A stretch of 26,260 nucleotides of DNA from Bacillota bacterium (lineage in GTDB: Bacteria > Bacillota > Clostridia > Lachnospirales > Lachnospiraceae): contig JAEZUR010000058.1 of NCBI GenBank assembly GCA_023420935.1, positions 1 to 26,260 on the forward strand, in the 5' to 3' direction. Shown here piece after piece: positions 1 to 6,746 of the stretch; position 1 is the stretch's first letter; each line of letters begins with the position of its first letter. The position numbers and the translations under genes are program-made. The notes below the pieces were generated by a model that did no database searches, had not been told where the DNA came from, and saw only the letters and a program-made list of their open reading frames with translations.

Positions 1-638
1 GTGGTGGTATGCCGTTATTGGTAGATACGATAAAGAGAAACTTCGATCTAGAAGTAGATGGATACGTTTTAGTAGATTTTGATGGATTCGAAACAATTAT
101 AGATAAACTTGGCGGTGTAGAGGTTGAACTTTCCAATACAGAGGCTAATTACTTAAATAGAACCAATTATATATCGAATCCAGCCAATCGTAACGTAAGT
201 GCAGGTAAACGTACATTAAATGGTAATCAAGCTTTGGGATACGCAAGAGTCCGCTATGTGCCAAATGGGAATTTATCAGATGACTTTGGTAGAACATCTA
301 GACAAAGAGAAGTATTAAATGCTATTTTTGAAAAATACAAATCAAAAAGCGCAATCGAATTAATCGCAATGCTTCCTGATATGTTGCAATTAGTAACTAC
401 TAATATTCAAAAAGATGAGTTTATGAATTATATTACCACAGTCGTTACGTTAGGACCATCCGAACTTGAAACCTTTCGACTGCCAATTGATGAAGGGTAT
501 AAGAATACAAGAATTCGAGGTATGTCCGTATTACTACCAGATGATTTACAGAGTAATATAGATGCACTTCATAAATTTGTATTTGGTGATGAGGTACAGG
601 TTTCCTCTCCATCACCAAGCATTACAACTCAGAATTAA
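1..638 (+). CDS. LytR-CpsA-Psr (LCP) family protein, 5' truncated
   Basis: This is the C-terminal part (about 211 residues) of an LCP-family protein; the reading frame is open to the window edge, so the true start lies upstream. LCP proteins are membrane-anchored enzymes that transfer lipid-linked glycopolymers such as teichoic acids or capsule onto peptidoglycan outside the cell. Visible family features are the Gly-Gly run before PLLVDTI, the VDFDGFETIIDKLGGVEVEL core strand, NQALGYARVRY and the DDFGRTSRQR arginine motif. The protein is clearly paralogous to the complete LCP gene at 11648-12826, matching it without large gaps. Its tail is Ser/Pro/Thr-rich and ends in Gln-Asn. N-terminal parts (cytoplasmic segment, membrane anchor, first catalytic Asp/Arg motifs) are not visible. 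The family call is secure; the exact polymer is unknown. Confidence 0.93.
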   Translation, partial: GGMPLLVDTIKRNFDLEVDGYVLVDFDGFETIIDKLGGVEVELSNTEANYLNRTNYISNPANRNVSAGKRTLNGNQALGYARVRYVPNGNLSDDFGRTSRQREVLNAIFEKYKSKSAIELIAMLPDMLQLVTTNIQKDEFMNYITTVVTLGPSELETFRLPIDEGYKNTRIRGMSVLLPDDLQSNIDALHKFVFGDEVQVSSPSPSITTQN

Positions 639-783
639 GAAATTATAAAGATAATAAAAAATTTGTTGCAAATAGGACATGAATATATTAAAATGTTATA
701 CAATCGTCAAGGATGCACGAAAAGGAAAAAATATGTAATATCTTTACATGACGATAAAGAATATACTAAGGTAGGTGCAAAAT

Positions 784-1980
784 ATGTCATTAGAATTATC
801 AAAAAAGGCGCAAGCAGTGAAGCCATCTTCAACATTAGCAATTACGGCAAAAGCAAAAGAGTTAAAGTCCCAAGGAATCGACGTAGTAGGGTTTGGTGCC
901 GGAGAACCTGACTTCAATACACCTGATAATATCAATGAGGCAGCGATTAAGGCAATCCATGACGGATTTACAAAGTATACAGATGCTTCCGGAACAGTTG
1001 AATTGAAGAAAGCAGTATGTGAAAAATTTCAGAAATTTAATAATCTGACTTATCAACCAAATCAGATTGTTATCAGCAACGGAGGAAAGCATTCCTTAAC
1101 TAATATCTTTTCAGCAATACTTAATCCTGGTGATGAAGTAATCATCCCAGCTCCATATTGGTTAAGTTATCCTGAAATCGTAGCCTTAGCTGACGGTATA
1201 CCTGTATATATCAAAACAACAAAAGAACAAAACTATAAGGTTACAGCACAGCAGATAGCAAGTGCATGTACATCAAAAACAAAAGCATTGATTTTAAACT
1301 CACCAAGCAACCCAACTGGTATGCTTTATACAAAAGAAGAGTTAGAAGCGATTGCAAAAGTTGTAGTTGAAAAAGATATTTATGTGGTAGCAGATGAAAT
1401 GTATGAACATCTTACATATGGTGCAGATGCTCATATTAGTATCGCTTCTTTAAATGATGAAATCTATAAAAGAACCATCACATGTAGTGGTGTTGCAAAA
1501 AGCTACGCTATGACTGGATGGAGAATAGGTTATACTGGATCAAGTGTAGAGATTGCGAAGTTGATGGGTAGTGTACAAAGTCACCAGACTTCTAATCCAA
1601 ACTCTATCGCACAGAAAGCTGCATTAGAAGCATTACTTGGACCTCAGGATACAGTATATGCTATGAGAGAAGAGTTCAACAAACGTAGAGTATATATGTT
1701 TGATCGTATCTCCAAGATGCCTCTAGTTTCAACCATTGAACCACAAGGTGCATTCTATGTATTTGTAGATGTTAGTGAAGTGATTGGTAAGACTTATAAA
1801 GGTGAAACAATTAAAGATGATAATCAGTTAGCAAAGATTCTCATTGAAGATTATAATGTTGCAGTGATTCCTTGCGAAGATTTTGGATTTGCAGCACACA
1901 TGCGTCTGTCTTATGCTATTTCCATTGAGCAGATTGAAAAAGGATTAAATAGAATTGAAGAGTTTTTAAAAGCTCTGTAA
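784..1980 (+). CDS. Class I/II PLP-dependent aminotransferase (aspartate aminotransferase-like)
   Basis: A 398-residue fold-type I aminotransferase of full length for the family. It moves an amino group between an amino acid and a 2-oxoacid using pyridoxal phosphate in the cytoplasm. Visible motifs are SNPTG (175-179), VADEMY with the pyridine-binding Asp204, SGVAKSYAMTGWR with the Schiff-base Lys239, and HMRLSYA with the carboxylate-binding Arg374. The overall pattern is that of the Bacillus/thermophile aspartate aminotransferase branch, some of whose members also accept aromatic amino acids. The start is ATG 784: an AGGTAGGTG ribosome site ends 6 bases before it, whereas the upstream in-frame GTG at 775 lies inside that site. 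It is followed by proC after a hairpin. Because an IorAB/PaaK operon lies 3 kb downstream it could supply aryl-2-oxoacids, but that is inference; aspartate is the default substrate. Confidence 0.93.
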   Translation: MSLELSKKAQAVKPSSTLAITAKAKELKSQGIDVVGFGAGEPDFNTPDNINEAAIKAIHDGFTKYTDASGTVELKKAVCEKFQKFNNLTYQPNQIVISNGGKHSLTNIFSAILNPGDEVIIPAPYWLSYPEIVALADGIPVYIKTTKEQNYKVTAQQIASACTSKTKALILNSPSNPTGMLYTKEELEAIAKVVVEKDIYVVADEMYEHLTYGADAHISIASLNDEIYKRTITCSGVAKSYAMTGWRIGYTGSSVEIAKLMGSVQSHQTSNPNSIAQKAALEALLGPQDTVYAMREEFNKRRVYMFDRISKMPLVSTIEPQGAFYVFVDVSEVIGKTYKGETIKDDNQLAKILIEDYNVAVIPCEDFGFAAHMRLSYAISIEQIEKGLNRIEEFLKAL

Positions 1981-1998
1981 TAATAAGAATCTAGATTG

Positions 1999-2018
1999 GG
2001 GCTCGCGAAGGCGAGCCC
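1999..2018 (+). other. GC-rich hairpin between aminotransferase gene and proC
   Basis: A perfect 8-bp stem (GGGCTCGC / GCGAGCCC) with a GAAG loop. It stands out in AT-rich DNA. It is not followed by a T-run (TGTCGTATTATA follows), so it is not a convincing intrinsic terminator. It may stabilise the upstream mRNA 3' end or partly attenuate read-through into proC. Confidence 0.7.
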
Positions 2019-2048
2019 TGTCGTATTATAGAAAGGAAGTAAAGAAGA

Positions 2049-2849
2049 ATGGCATTAATTGGATTTATTGGAATGGGTAATATGGGATATGCAATGCTAA
2101 AAGGGACACTTGGCTTATATGCAAAAGATCAATTACTTTTTACAGATGTAAATGATGATAAAAGAAAGGAAGTAAAGGATAAAACAGGAGTAGACTATGT
2201 TTTGGATAATGCTTCATTAGTAAATGCATGTAAATATATTGTACTTGCGATTAAACCACAATACCTTTCCGCTGTGTTAGCTGATATAAAGGGAACTGTG
2301 ACAGAGGAGCAAGTAATGATCTCTATCTTACCTGGTGTAGCAACCACAGATATTGGTGATGTGCTAGGAAAAAACATCAAAATAGTAAGAGCCATGCCAA
2401 ACACACCAGCTTTAGTTGGAGAAGGTATGTCTGGAGTATGCTTTTCAGAACATACTTTTACACAAGAGGAAAAACAATTAATACTTAACTTTTTTGGCTC
2501 CTTTGGTAAGTACGAAGTAGTGGAAGAAAGATTAATGAATGCAGTGGTATGTGCTTGTGGTAGTTCACCAGCTTATGTATATATGTTTATTGAAGCATTA
2601 GCAGATAGTGCTGTGAAATACGGAATTCCAAGAGATAAAGCTTATACCTTTGCTGCACAGACGGTATATGGTTCTGCCAAAATGGTATTAGAAACTATGG
2701 AACATCCGGGTGTATTAAAGGATCAAGTATGTTCCCCAGGTGGAACAACCATTGCTGCAGTATCAGCTTTAGAAGAGCATGGATTTCGTAATGCAATTAT
2801 CAAAGCAGCAGATAGTTGTTATGAGAAAGCTACATCATTTAAAAAGTAG
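2049..2849 (+). CDS. proC: Pyrroline-5-carboxylate reductase
   Basis: A 266-residue protein of normal ProC length. It reduces 1-pyrroline-5-carboxylate to L-proline with NAD(P)H, the last step of proline synthesis, in the cytoplasm. The N-terminus GFIGMGNMG (residues 5-13) is the Rossmann dinucleotide-binding loop. VRAMPNTPALVGEGMSG is the ProC substrate and cofactor contact region, and the C-terminal dimerisation domain carries the signature SPGGTTIAAVSALEEHGFR. The ATG has a GAAAGGAAG ribosome site upstream. It is followed after 15 bases by the Nudix gene, so the two are probably co-transcribed. No second proline-synthesis gene (proA or proB) is in the window. Identification is secure. Confidence 0.97.
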   Translation: MALIGFIGMGNMGYAMLKGTLGLYAKDQLLFTDVNDDKRKEVKDKTGVDYVLDNASLVNACKYIVLAIKPQYLSAVLADIKGTVTEEQVMISILPGVATTDIGDVLGKNIKIVRAMPNTPALVGEGMSGVCFSEHTFTQEEKQLILNFFGSFGKYEVVEERLMNAVVCACGSSPAYVYMFIEALADSAVKYGIPRDKAYTFAAQTVYGSAKMVLETMEHPGVLKDQVCSPGGTTIAAVSALEEHGFRNAIIKAADSCYEKATSFKK

Positions 2850-2864
2850 GAGAGGTACATAAGA

Positions 2865-3398
2865 ATGAGTGAATTCAAACGTATCAAACGAGAATTAGAA
2901 CACAAAGGTGCTATTGTAGATTTTTATTCGGACTATATTGAAATACCAAATGGTAATACTGCTAAATGGGATTTTATTCAACATAAGGGTGCAGCAGCAA
3001 TTGTTCCAGTTGATCAAGATGGAAAAATCATTATGGTTAGACAATACCGAAATGCAGTTGAAAAATATACCTTAGAGATACCAGCAGGTGGCTTAAACGC
3101 AGGTGAGGATATGAAAACCTGTGCCACAAGAGAATTAGAAGAAGAAACAGGATATCGATCCGAACAGATTGAGCATTTAATTGATCTTTATACTACAGTG
3201 GCATTTTGTAATGAAAAAATTGGTATTTACTATGCAACCAACTTAATCCCTTCCAAGCAGAATTTGGATGAAGATGAATTTGTTAGTGTAGAACGATATA
3301 CAATAGAAGAATTAGTTCATATGATATTTGATGGGACAATTGACGATGGTAAAACCATATCAGCAATTTTAGCATATAAAACCAAAATGGATTTATAG
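2865..3398 (+). CDS. nudF: Nudix hydrolase, ADP-ribose pyrophosphatase type
   Basis: A 177-residue Nudix protein. The complete Nudix box G-x5-E-x7-RELEEETGY spans residues 75-97, with Arg89, Glu90, Glu93 and Glu94 as the usual metal-binding and catalytic set. The flanking EIPAGG before the box, and AFCNEKIGIYYATNL after it, are typical of the ADP-ribose pyrophosphatase (NudF/YqkG) branch, which splits ADP-ribose into AMP and ribose 5-phosphate. The ribosome site AGGAGAGG ends about 10 bases before the ATG. The next gene is spoIIM. A nudF-spoIIM neighbourhood is known from Bacillus, which supports the symbol. Substrate is inferred from family, not proven. Confidence 0.9.
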   Translation: MSEFKRIKRELEHKGAIVDFYSDYIEIPNGNTAKWDFIQHKGAAAIVPVDQDGKIIMVRQYRNAVEKYTLEIPAGGLNAGEDMKTCATRELEEETGYRSEQIEHLIDLYTTVAFCNEKIGIYYATNLIPSKQNLDEDEFVSVERYTIEELVHMIFDGTIDDGKTISAILAYKTKMDL

Positions 3399-3421
3399 AA
3401 TAGAGACAAGATGGCATTTTT

Positions 3422-3463
3422 TTTGGATTTCTTTCATATGTTTAATCATAAAAGAAATCCAAA
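3422..3463 (+). promoter_or_regulatory. 13-bp hairpin abutting the spoIIM ribosome binding site
   Basis: A perfect 13-bp inverted repeat: TTTGGATTTCTTT (3422-3434) pairs with AAAGAAATCCAAA (3451-3463) across a 16-base loop. The last three bases of the right arm (3461-3463) are the first bases of the AAAGGAG ribosome site of spoIIM (3461-3467). A run of eight T lies before the hairpin rather than after it, so it does not look like a + strand terminator. Translational control is a possibility. Confidence 0.65.
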
Positions 3464-3475
3464 GGAGAATGCAGA

Positions 3476-4084
3476 GTGAGATTGATTAAAAAATATACCA
3501 ATGAGCTTGGTTTTATAAAACTTGCTGCGTTACTTTTTGTTGCTGGGTTCTTTATTGGAATTTTAATAGCAGTTCTAATGAAGGAATCGTATTCAGGACA
3601 GTTAGCCGAATTAAATGAAACATTTTTTACGAACTTAAATTCTACCACAATTGATAATAATGAACTATTTCAGTTGGTGAGTATCAAAAATATAAAATCA
3701 CTTCTTTTATTATTTGTGGTTTGTACCACAGTATTAGGCATCCCGTATCTTACCTTTTATCTATTATTGAAAGGGTTTAACTTGGGTTTTCTTTTGGCTG
3801 CATCCATTATGCAATACCAATGGAAGGGCATTATCTTATTTTTTCTATATTTATTTCCACAGTATTTTGTATATATCCCAGTGATGGCATTGGCCATTGT
3901 AAAGGGCTATTACCTTAATCGACAGCTTCACCATGTATCACAAAATAAAAAAACAACAAAAAAAATAATAATAGAACAGATACCATTTTTATTCATAGCA
4001 GCCGTTCTATTATTAGTTGGTAGTGCGTTAGAAGCATATGCCAATGCATCAATGATTCAAAAACTAATTCCGTCTTTGTTTTAA
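3476..4084 (+). CDS. spoIIM: Stage II sporulation protein M
   Basis: A 202-residue integral membrane protein matching the SpoIIM/DUF95 family in length and pattern. In Bacillus, SpoIIM joins SpoIID and SpoIIP in the DMP complex that remodels septal peptidoglycan so the mother cell can engulf the forespore. The hydrophobic segments are LAALLFVAGFFIGILIAVL near residues 17-35, two around residues 80-110, GIILFFLYLFPQYFVYIPV near 120-140, and a last one near 175-190, followed by the family-typical SALEAYAN. The GTG start at 3476 has an AAAGGAG site 8 bases upstream, itself partly inside a hairpin. The gene ends 4 bases from the convergent aroF stop. Its presence implies endospore formation. No clear sporulation sigma-factor promoter was found. 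Confidence 0.92.
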   Translation: MRLIKKYTNELGFIKLAALLFVAGFFIGILIAVLMKESYSGQLAELNETFFTNLNSTTIDNNELFQLVSIKNIKSLLLLFVVCTTVLGIPYLTFYLLLKGFNLGFLLAASIMQYQWKGIILFFLYLFPQYFVYIPVMALAIVKGYYLNRQLHHVSQNKKTTKKIIIEQIPFLFIAAVLLLVGSALEAYANASMIQKLIPSLF

Positions 4085-4088
4085 AGCA

Positions 4089-5117
4089 TTATGCTAGATC
4101 TGCAATTTTAAGAATTAAGCGTTCTGTATCATCCCATCCAAGACAAGCATCTGTAATGGATTTTCCATAAACATGATCAGATATTTTTTGAGCACCTTCT
4201 TCAATGTAACTTTCTATCATAACACCTTTTACAAGATTATTGATATCAGAAGAAGCTTTTCTACTATACATAACTTCTTGAACAATTCTTGGTTGTTCTT
4301 TGTAACACTTGTTTGAATTGGCATGATTCGCATCAATAATCGTAGCAGGATTAGCCAAATCAAGGTCATTGTACATATCAACTAATCGAATTAAATCTTC
4401 ATAATGGTAATTAGGCTGTGCTTGTCCATGTTTATTCACTGCACCACGTAAAATGGTATGAGCTAATGGATTACCATCTGTTTTAACTTCCCAACCACGA
4501 TAGAGGAATGTATGGCGTCCTTGTGCAGCAATACAAGAGTTTAACATAACAGAATAATCACCGCTGGTTGGATTCTTCATTCCACATGGAATATCAATTC
4601 CGCTTATGGTTAAACGATGTTGTTGATCCTCTACGGAACGAGCACCAACGGCAACATAAGATAGAATGTCATCAAGATATGGCCAGTTTTCAGGATATAG
4701 CATTTCATCTGCTGCAAATAAATGAGATTCTGCGATCGCACGCAAATGCATTTTTCTCATTGCGATTAACCCTTCAAATAAATCTGGTTTCTTCTCTGGA
4801 TCAGGCTGATGAACAATTCCTTTATAACCTTCGCCAGTTGTTCTTGGTTTATTTGTATAGATTCTAGGAATGATAATTACCTTATCATCTACCACTTCCT
4901 GAACCTTTGCGAGTCTTGAAATATAATCGCAAACAGCATCTTCATTGTCTGCAGAACATGGACCTACGACTACAATAAATTTATTAGAAGCGCCTGTAAA
5001 AACATCGCTTATTTGTTTGTCTCTTATTATTTTTAACTGTTTGTGTTCTTCTGGAAGAGGAAATTGTGTCATTAATTCTTCCGGAGTCATGGCTTCTTTT
5101 AGATAGTGTAAACTCAT
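4089..5117 (-). CDS. aroF: 3-deoxy-7-phosphoheptulonate synthase (type I DAHP synthase)
   Basis: A 342-residue class I DAHP synthase of the AroF/AroG/AroH type. It condenses phosphoenolpyruvate and erythrose 4-phosphate to DAHP, the entry step of the shikimate pathway to Phe, Tyr and Trp. Visible motifs are GPCS (52-55, with the metal-ligand Cys54), KPRTTGEGYKG (90-100), GARSVEDQQHR (158-168), NPTSGDY (182-188) and DANHANSNK (262-270, with the metal-ligand His). The enterobacterial equivalent of the second motif is shorter (PRTTVGWKG), so this belongs to a variant subgroup. It is the only - strand gene here and has its own sigma-A promoter (5157-5185) and an AAGGAG ribosome site. It diverges from the paaK/ior operon, linking aromatic synthesis with aryl-CoA metabolism. 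Feedback specificity cannot be read; aroG would be an equally fair name. Confidence 0.95.
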   Translation of the reverse strand: MSLHYLKEAMTPEELMTQFPLPEEHKQLKIIRDKQISDVFTGASNKFIVVVGPCSADNEDAVCDYISRLAKVQEVVDDKVIIIPRIYTNKPRTTGEGYKGIVHQPDPEKKPDLFEGLIAMRKMHLRAIAESHLFAADEMLYPENWPYLDDILSYVAVGARSVEDQQHRLTISGIDIPCGMKNPTSGDYSVMLNSCIAAQGRHTFLYRGWEVKTDGNPLAHTILRGAVNKHGQAQPNYHYEDLIRLVDMYNDLDLANPATIIDANHANSNKCYKEQPRIVQEVMYSRKASSDINNLVKGVMIESYIEEGAQKISDHVYGKSITDACLGWDDTERLILKIADLA

Positions 5118-5156
5118 AATTTTATCTCCTTTGCTGGTTGTAAATATGCTTTCCTT

Positions 5157-5185
5157 ATTCTATACTGTTTCCTTTTATAAGTCAA
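5157..5185 (-). promoter_or_regulatory. Sigma-A promoter of aroF
   Basis: On the - strand, TTGACT (-35, at 5180-5185) and TAGAAT (-10, at 5157-5162) are separated by exactly 17 bases. This predicts a start about 30 bases before the aroF ATG. Confidence 0.8.
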
Positions 5186-5216
5186 CAAAACTTTTCCAGA
5201 TAAAAGGGGAAAGAGG

Positions 5217-5246
5217 TTGACAAAAGCCTTAAAATACAAGTATAAT
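5217..5246 (+). promoter_or_regulatory. Consensus sigma-A promoter of the paaK-iorAB operon
   Basis: TTGACA (5217-5222) and TATAAT (5241-5246) are both exact consensus boxes with an 18-base spacer. This predicts a leader of about 70 bases before the paaK start at 5321. The boxes lie back to back with the aroF promoter, with about 30 bases between the two -35 elements. Confidence 0.85.
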
Positions 5247-5255
5247 TACAGTGAT

Positions 5256-5283
5256 TTAACGTATTAAAGCTTTGACGTATTAA
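5256..5283 (+). repeat. Direct repeat TTnACGTATTAA x2 in the paaK leader
   Basis: Two copies of a 12-base element (TTAACGTATTAA at 5256-5267, TTGACGTATTAA at 5272-5283), with starts 16 bases apart. They sit just downstream of the predicted transcription start. The placement suits a repressor-binding site, but no regulator gene is in the window. Confidence 0.5.
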
Positions 5284-5320
5284 GTACAAATAATGTTACA
5301 ATATGGGAGGCATATATAAT

Positions 5321-6625
5321 ATGATATGGGCGAAAGAAGAGACATTGTCTAGGACTGAACTTGGAGAAATTCAGTTAAAGAGATTACAAGAAACGGTAAA
5401 GAGAATTTATGAAAAAGTTCCTCCCTACCGGGCTAAAATGGAAGAAGCTAATATTTTACCTTCTGACATAAAATCATTAGACGATTTGAGGAAGTTACCA
5501 TTTACCACAAAGCAGGATTTTAGAGATAATTATCCTTTTGGGTTATTCACAGTACCAAAATCAGAATTGGTTCGAATACATGCCTCCTCTGGGACAACGG
5601 GAAAACCAACTGTGGTTGGGTATACCAAACGTGATATGGATATATGGACTGAGTGTGTCAGCCGAATTGCTGTAATGGGGGGAGCAAGTAAAGAGGATGT
5701 TGCCCAAATATGTTTTGGCTACGGTATGTTTACAGGTGCGTTAGGATTACATTTTGGGTTGGAAAACATAGGAGCAAGTGTATGTCCAACCTCATCTGGT
5801 AATACGAACAAACAGATTATGTATATGAAGGACTTTGGAACAACTATTCTAGTTGCAACCCCTTCCTATGCATTACATATAGCAGAAGTTGCATTATCAA
5901 TGGGAATCGATCCTAAGACAGACTTACAAGTTAAAATCGGTTTATTCGGTGGTGAGGGAATGACCGAACCAATGAGAGAAGAAATGTATAAACTATGGGG
6001 AAGAGATATGATTGTCACTCAAAATTATGGCATGAGTGAGTTAATCGGACCTGGTGTATCTGGCGAATGTCCTTTCTTACATGGAATGCACATCAATGAA
6101 GATCATTTTATACCGGAGATTATAGATCCTGAGACAGGTGATGTGTTACCACCAGGTTCGAAAGGTGAGCTGGTGATTTCTTGCATTAGTAAGGAAGCAA
6201 TTCCGTTAATTCGCTACCGTACTAAGGATATATCAAGACTTATGTATGAACCTTGTGAATGTGGTAGAACGACAGTTAGAATGGAGAATCTATCTGGACG
6301 TTCCGATGATATGCTAATTATTCGAGGGGTGAATGTATTTCCTTCTCAGATTGAAGAAGTTTTACTTAAAATAGATGAAATAGGTCCTCATTATGAAATT
6401 ACGGTAGATCGTAAAAATCATCTGGATACCATGGATATTAGAGTAGAATTGGCGGATGAATCTTTAGTCGATTCTTATCCTGCATTAGGTGAACTGGATC
6501 GTAAGATACGAACTCAATTAAAGACCATGCTTGGACTAGATGCTACTATCAAATTAGAAGCACAAGGCAGTTTACAACGCTTTGAAGGGAAAGCAAAAAG
6601 GGTAACTGATCTCAGGAAATTATAG
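5321..6625 (+). CDS. paaK: Phenylacetate-CoA ligase family protein (first copy)
   Basis: A 434-residue AMP-forming aryl-CoA ligase. It activates an arylacetate such as phenylacetate with ATP and CoA, and the chemistry is reversible. Visible motifs are HASSGTTGK (phosphate-binding loop, 87-95), NYGMSE (235-240), YRTKD (299-303), GRSDDMLIIRGVNVFPSQ (hinge region, 326-343) and EGKAKRV (422-428) carrying the C-terminal lysines. A C-x-C pair (Cys312 and Cys314, in CECGRT) is typical of the family. The start is ATG 5321, with GGGAGG 10 bases upstream; an in-frame ATG at 5303 overlaps that site and is rejected. It is the first gene of the ior operon, which suggests that it acts on the aryl-acetyl-CoA made or used by IorAB. 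Whether the substrate is phenyl-, hydroxyphenyl- or indole-acetate cannot be told. Confidence 0.94.
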   Translation: MIWAKEETLSRTELGEIQLKRLQETVKRIYEKVPPYRAKMEEANILPSDIKSLDDLRKLPFTTKQDFRDNYPFGLFTVPKSELVRIHASSGTTGKPTVVGYTKRDMDIWTECVSRIAVMGGASKEDVAQICFGYGMFTGALGLHFGLENIGASVCPTSSGNTNKQIMYMKDFGTTILVATPSYALHIAEVALSMGIDPKTDLQVKIGLFGGEGMTEPMREEMYKLWGRDMIVTQNYGMSELIGPGVSGECPFLHGMHINEDHFIPEIIDPETGDVLPPGSKGELVISCISKEAIPLIRYRTKDISRLMYEPCECGRTTVRMENLSGRSDDMLIIRGVNVFPSQIEEVLLKIDEIGPHYEITVDRKNHLDTMDIRVELADESLVDSYPALGELDRKIRTQLKTMLGLDATIKLEAQGSLQRFEGKAKRVTDLRKL

Positions 6626-6746
6626 TATCACATTGCCAAATAAAGGTATTCATCTAGTTGATAAATCATGGAAATTATGAGATAATTGCATAGTAGCGTT
6701 TAAAAGTAACGCATACGAAACATAAGTTGAAAGTGAGGAACAATCA

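Noticed and set aside
663..911. 82-codon ORF in the gap before and into the aminotransferase gene
   Set aside because: It runs out of frame into a secure gene and its predicted protein has no family-like pattern; no good ribosome site precedes its start.
4085..4095. AGCATTATGCT palindrome between the convergent spoIIM and aroF ends
   Set aside because: Too short with a one-base centre and no T-run, so not usable as a bidirectional terminator.
4568..4867. 99-codon + strand ORF inside aroF
   Set aside because: It is antisense to a fully conserved DAHP synthase and shows no recognisable motif.
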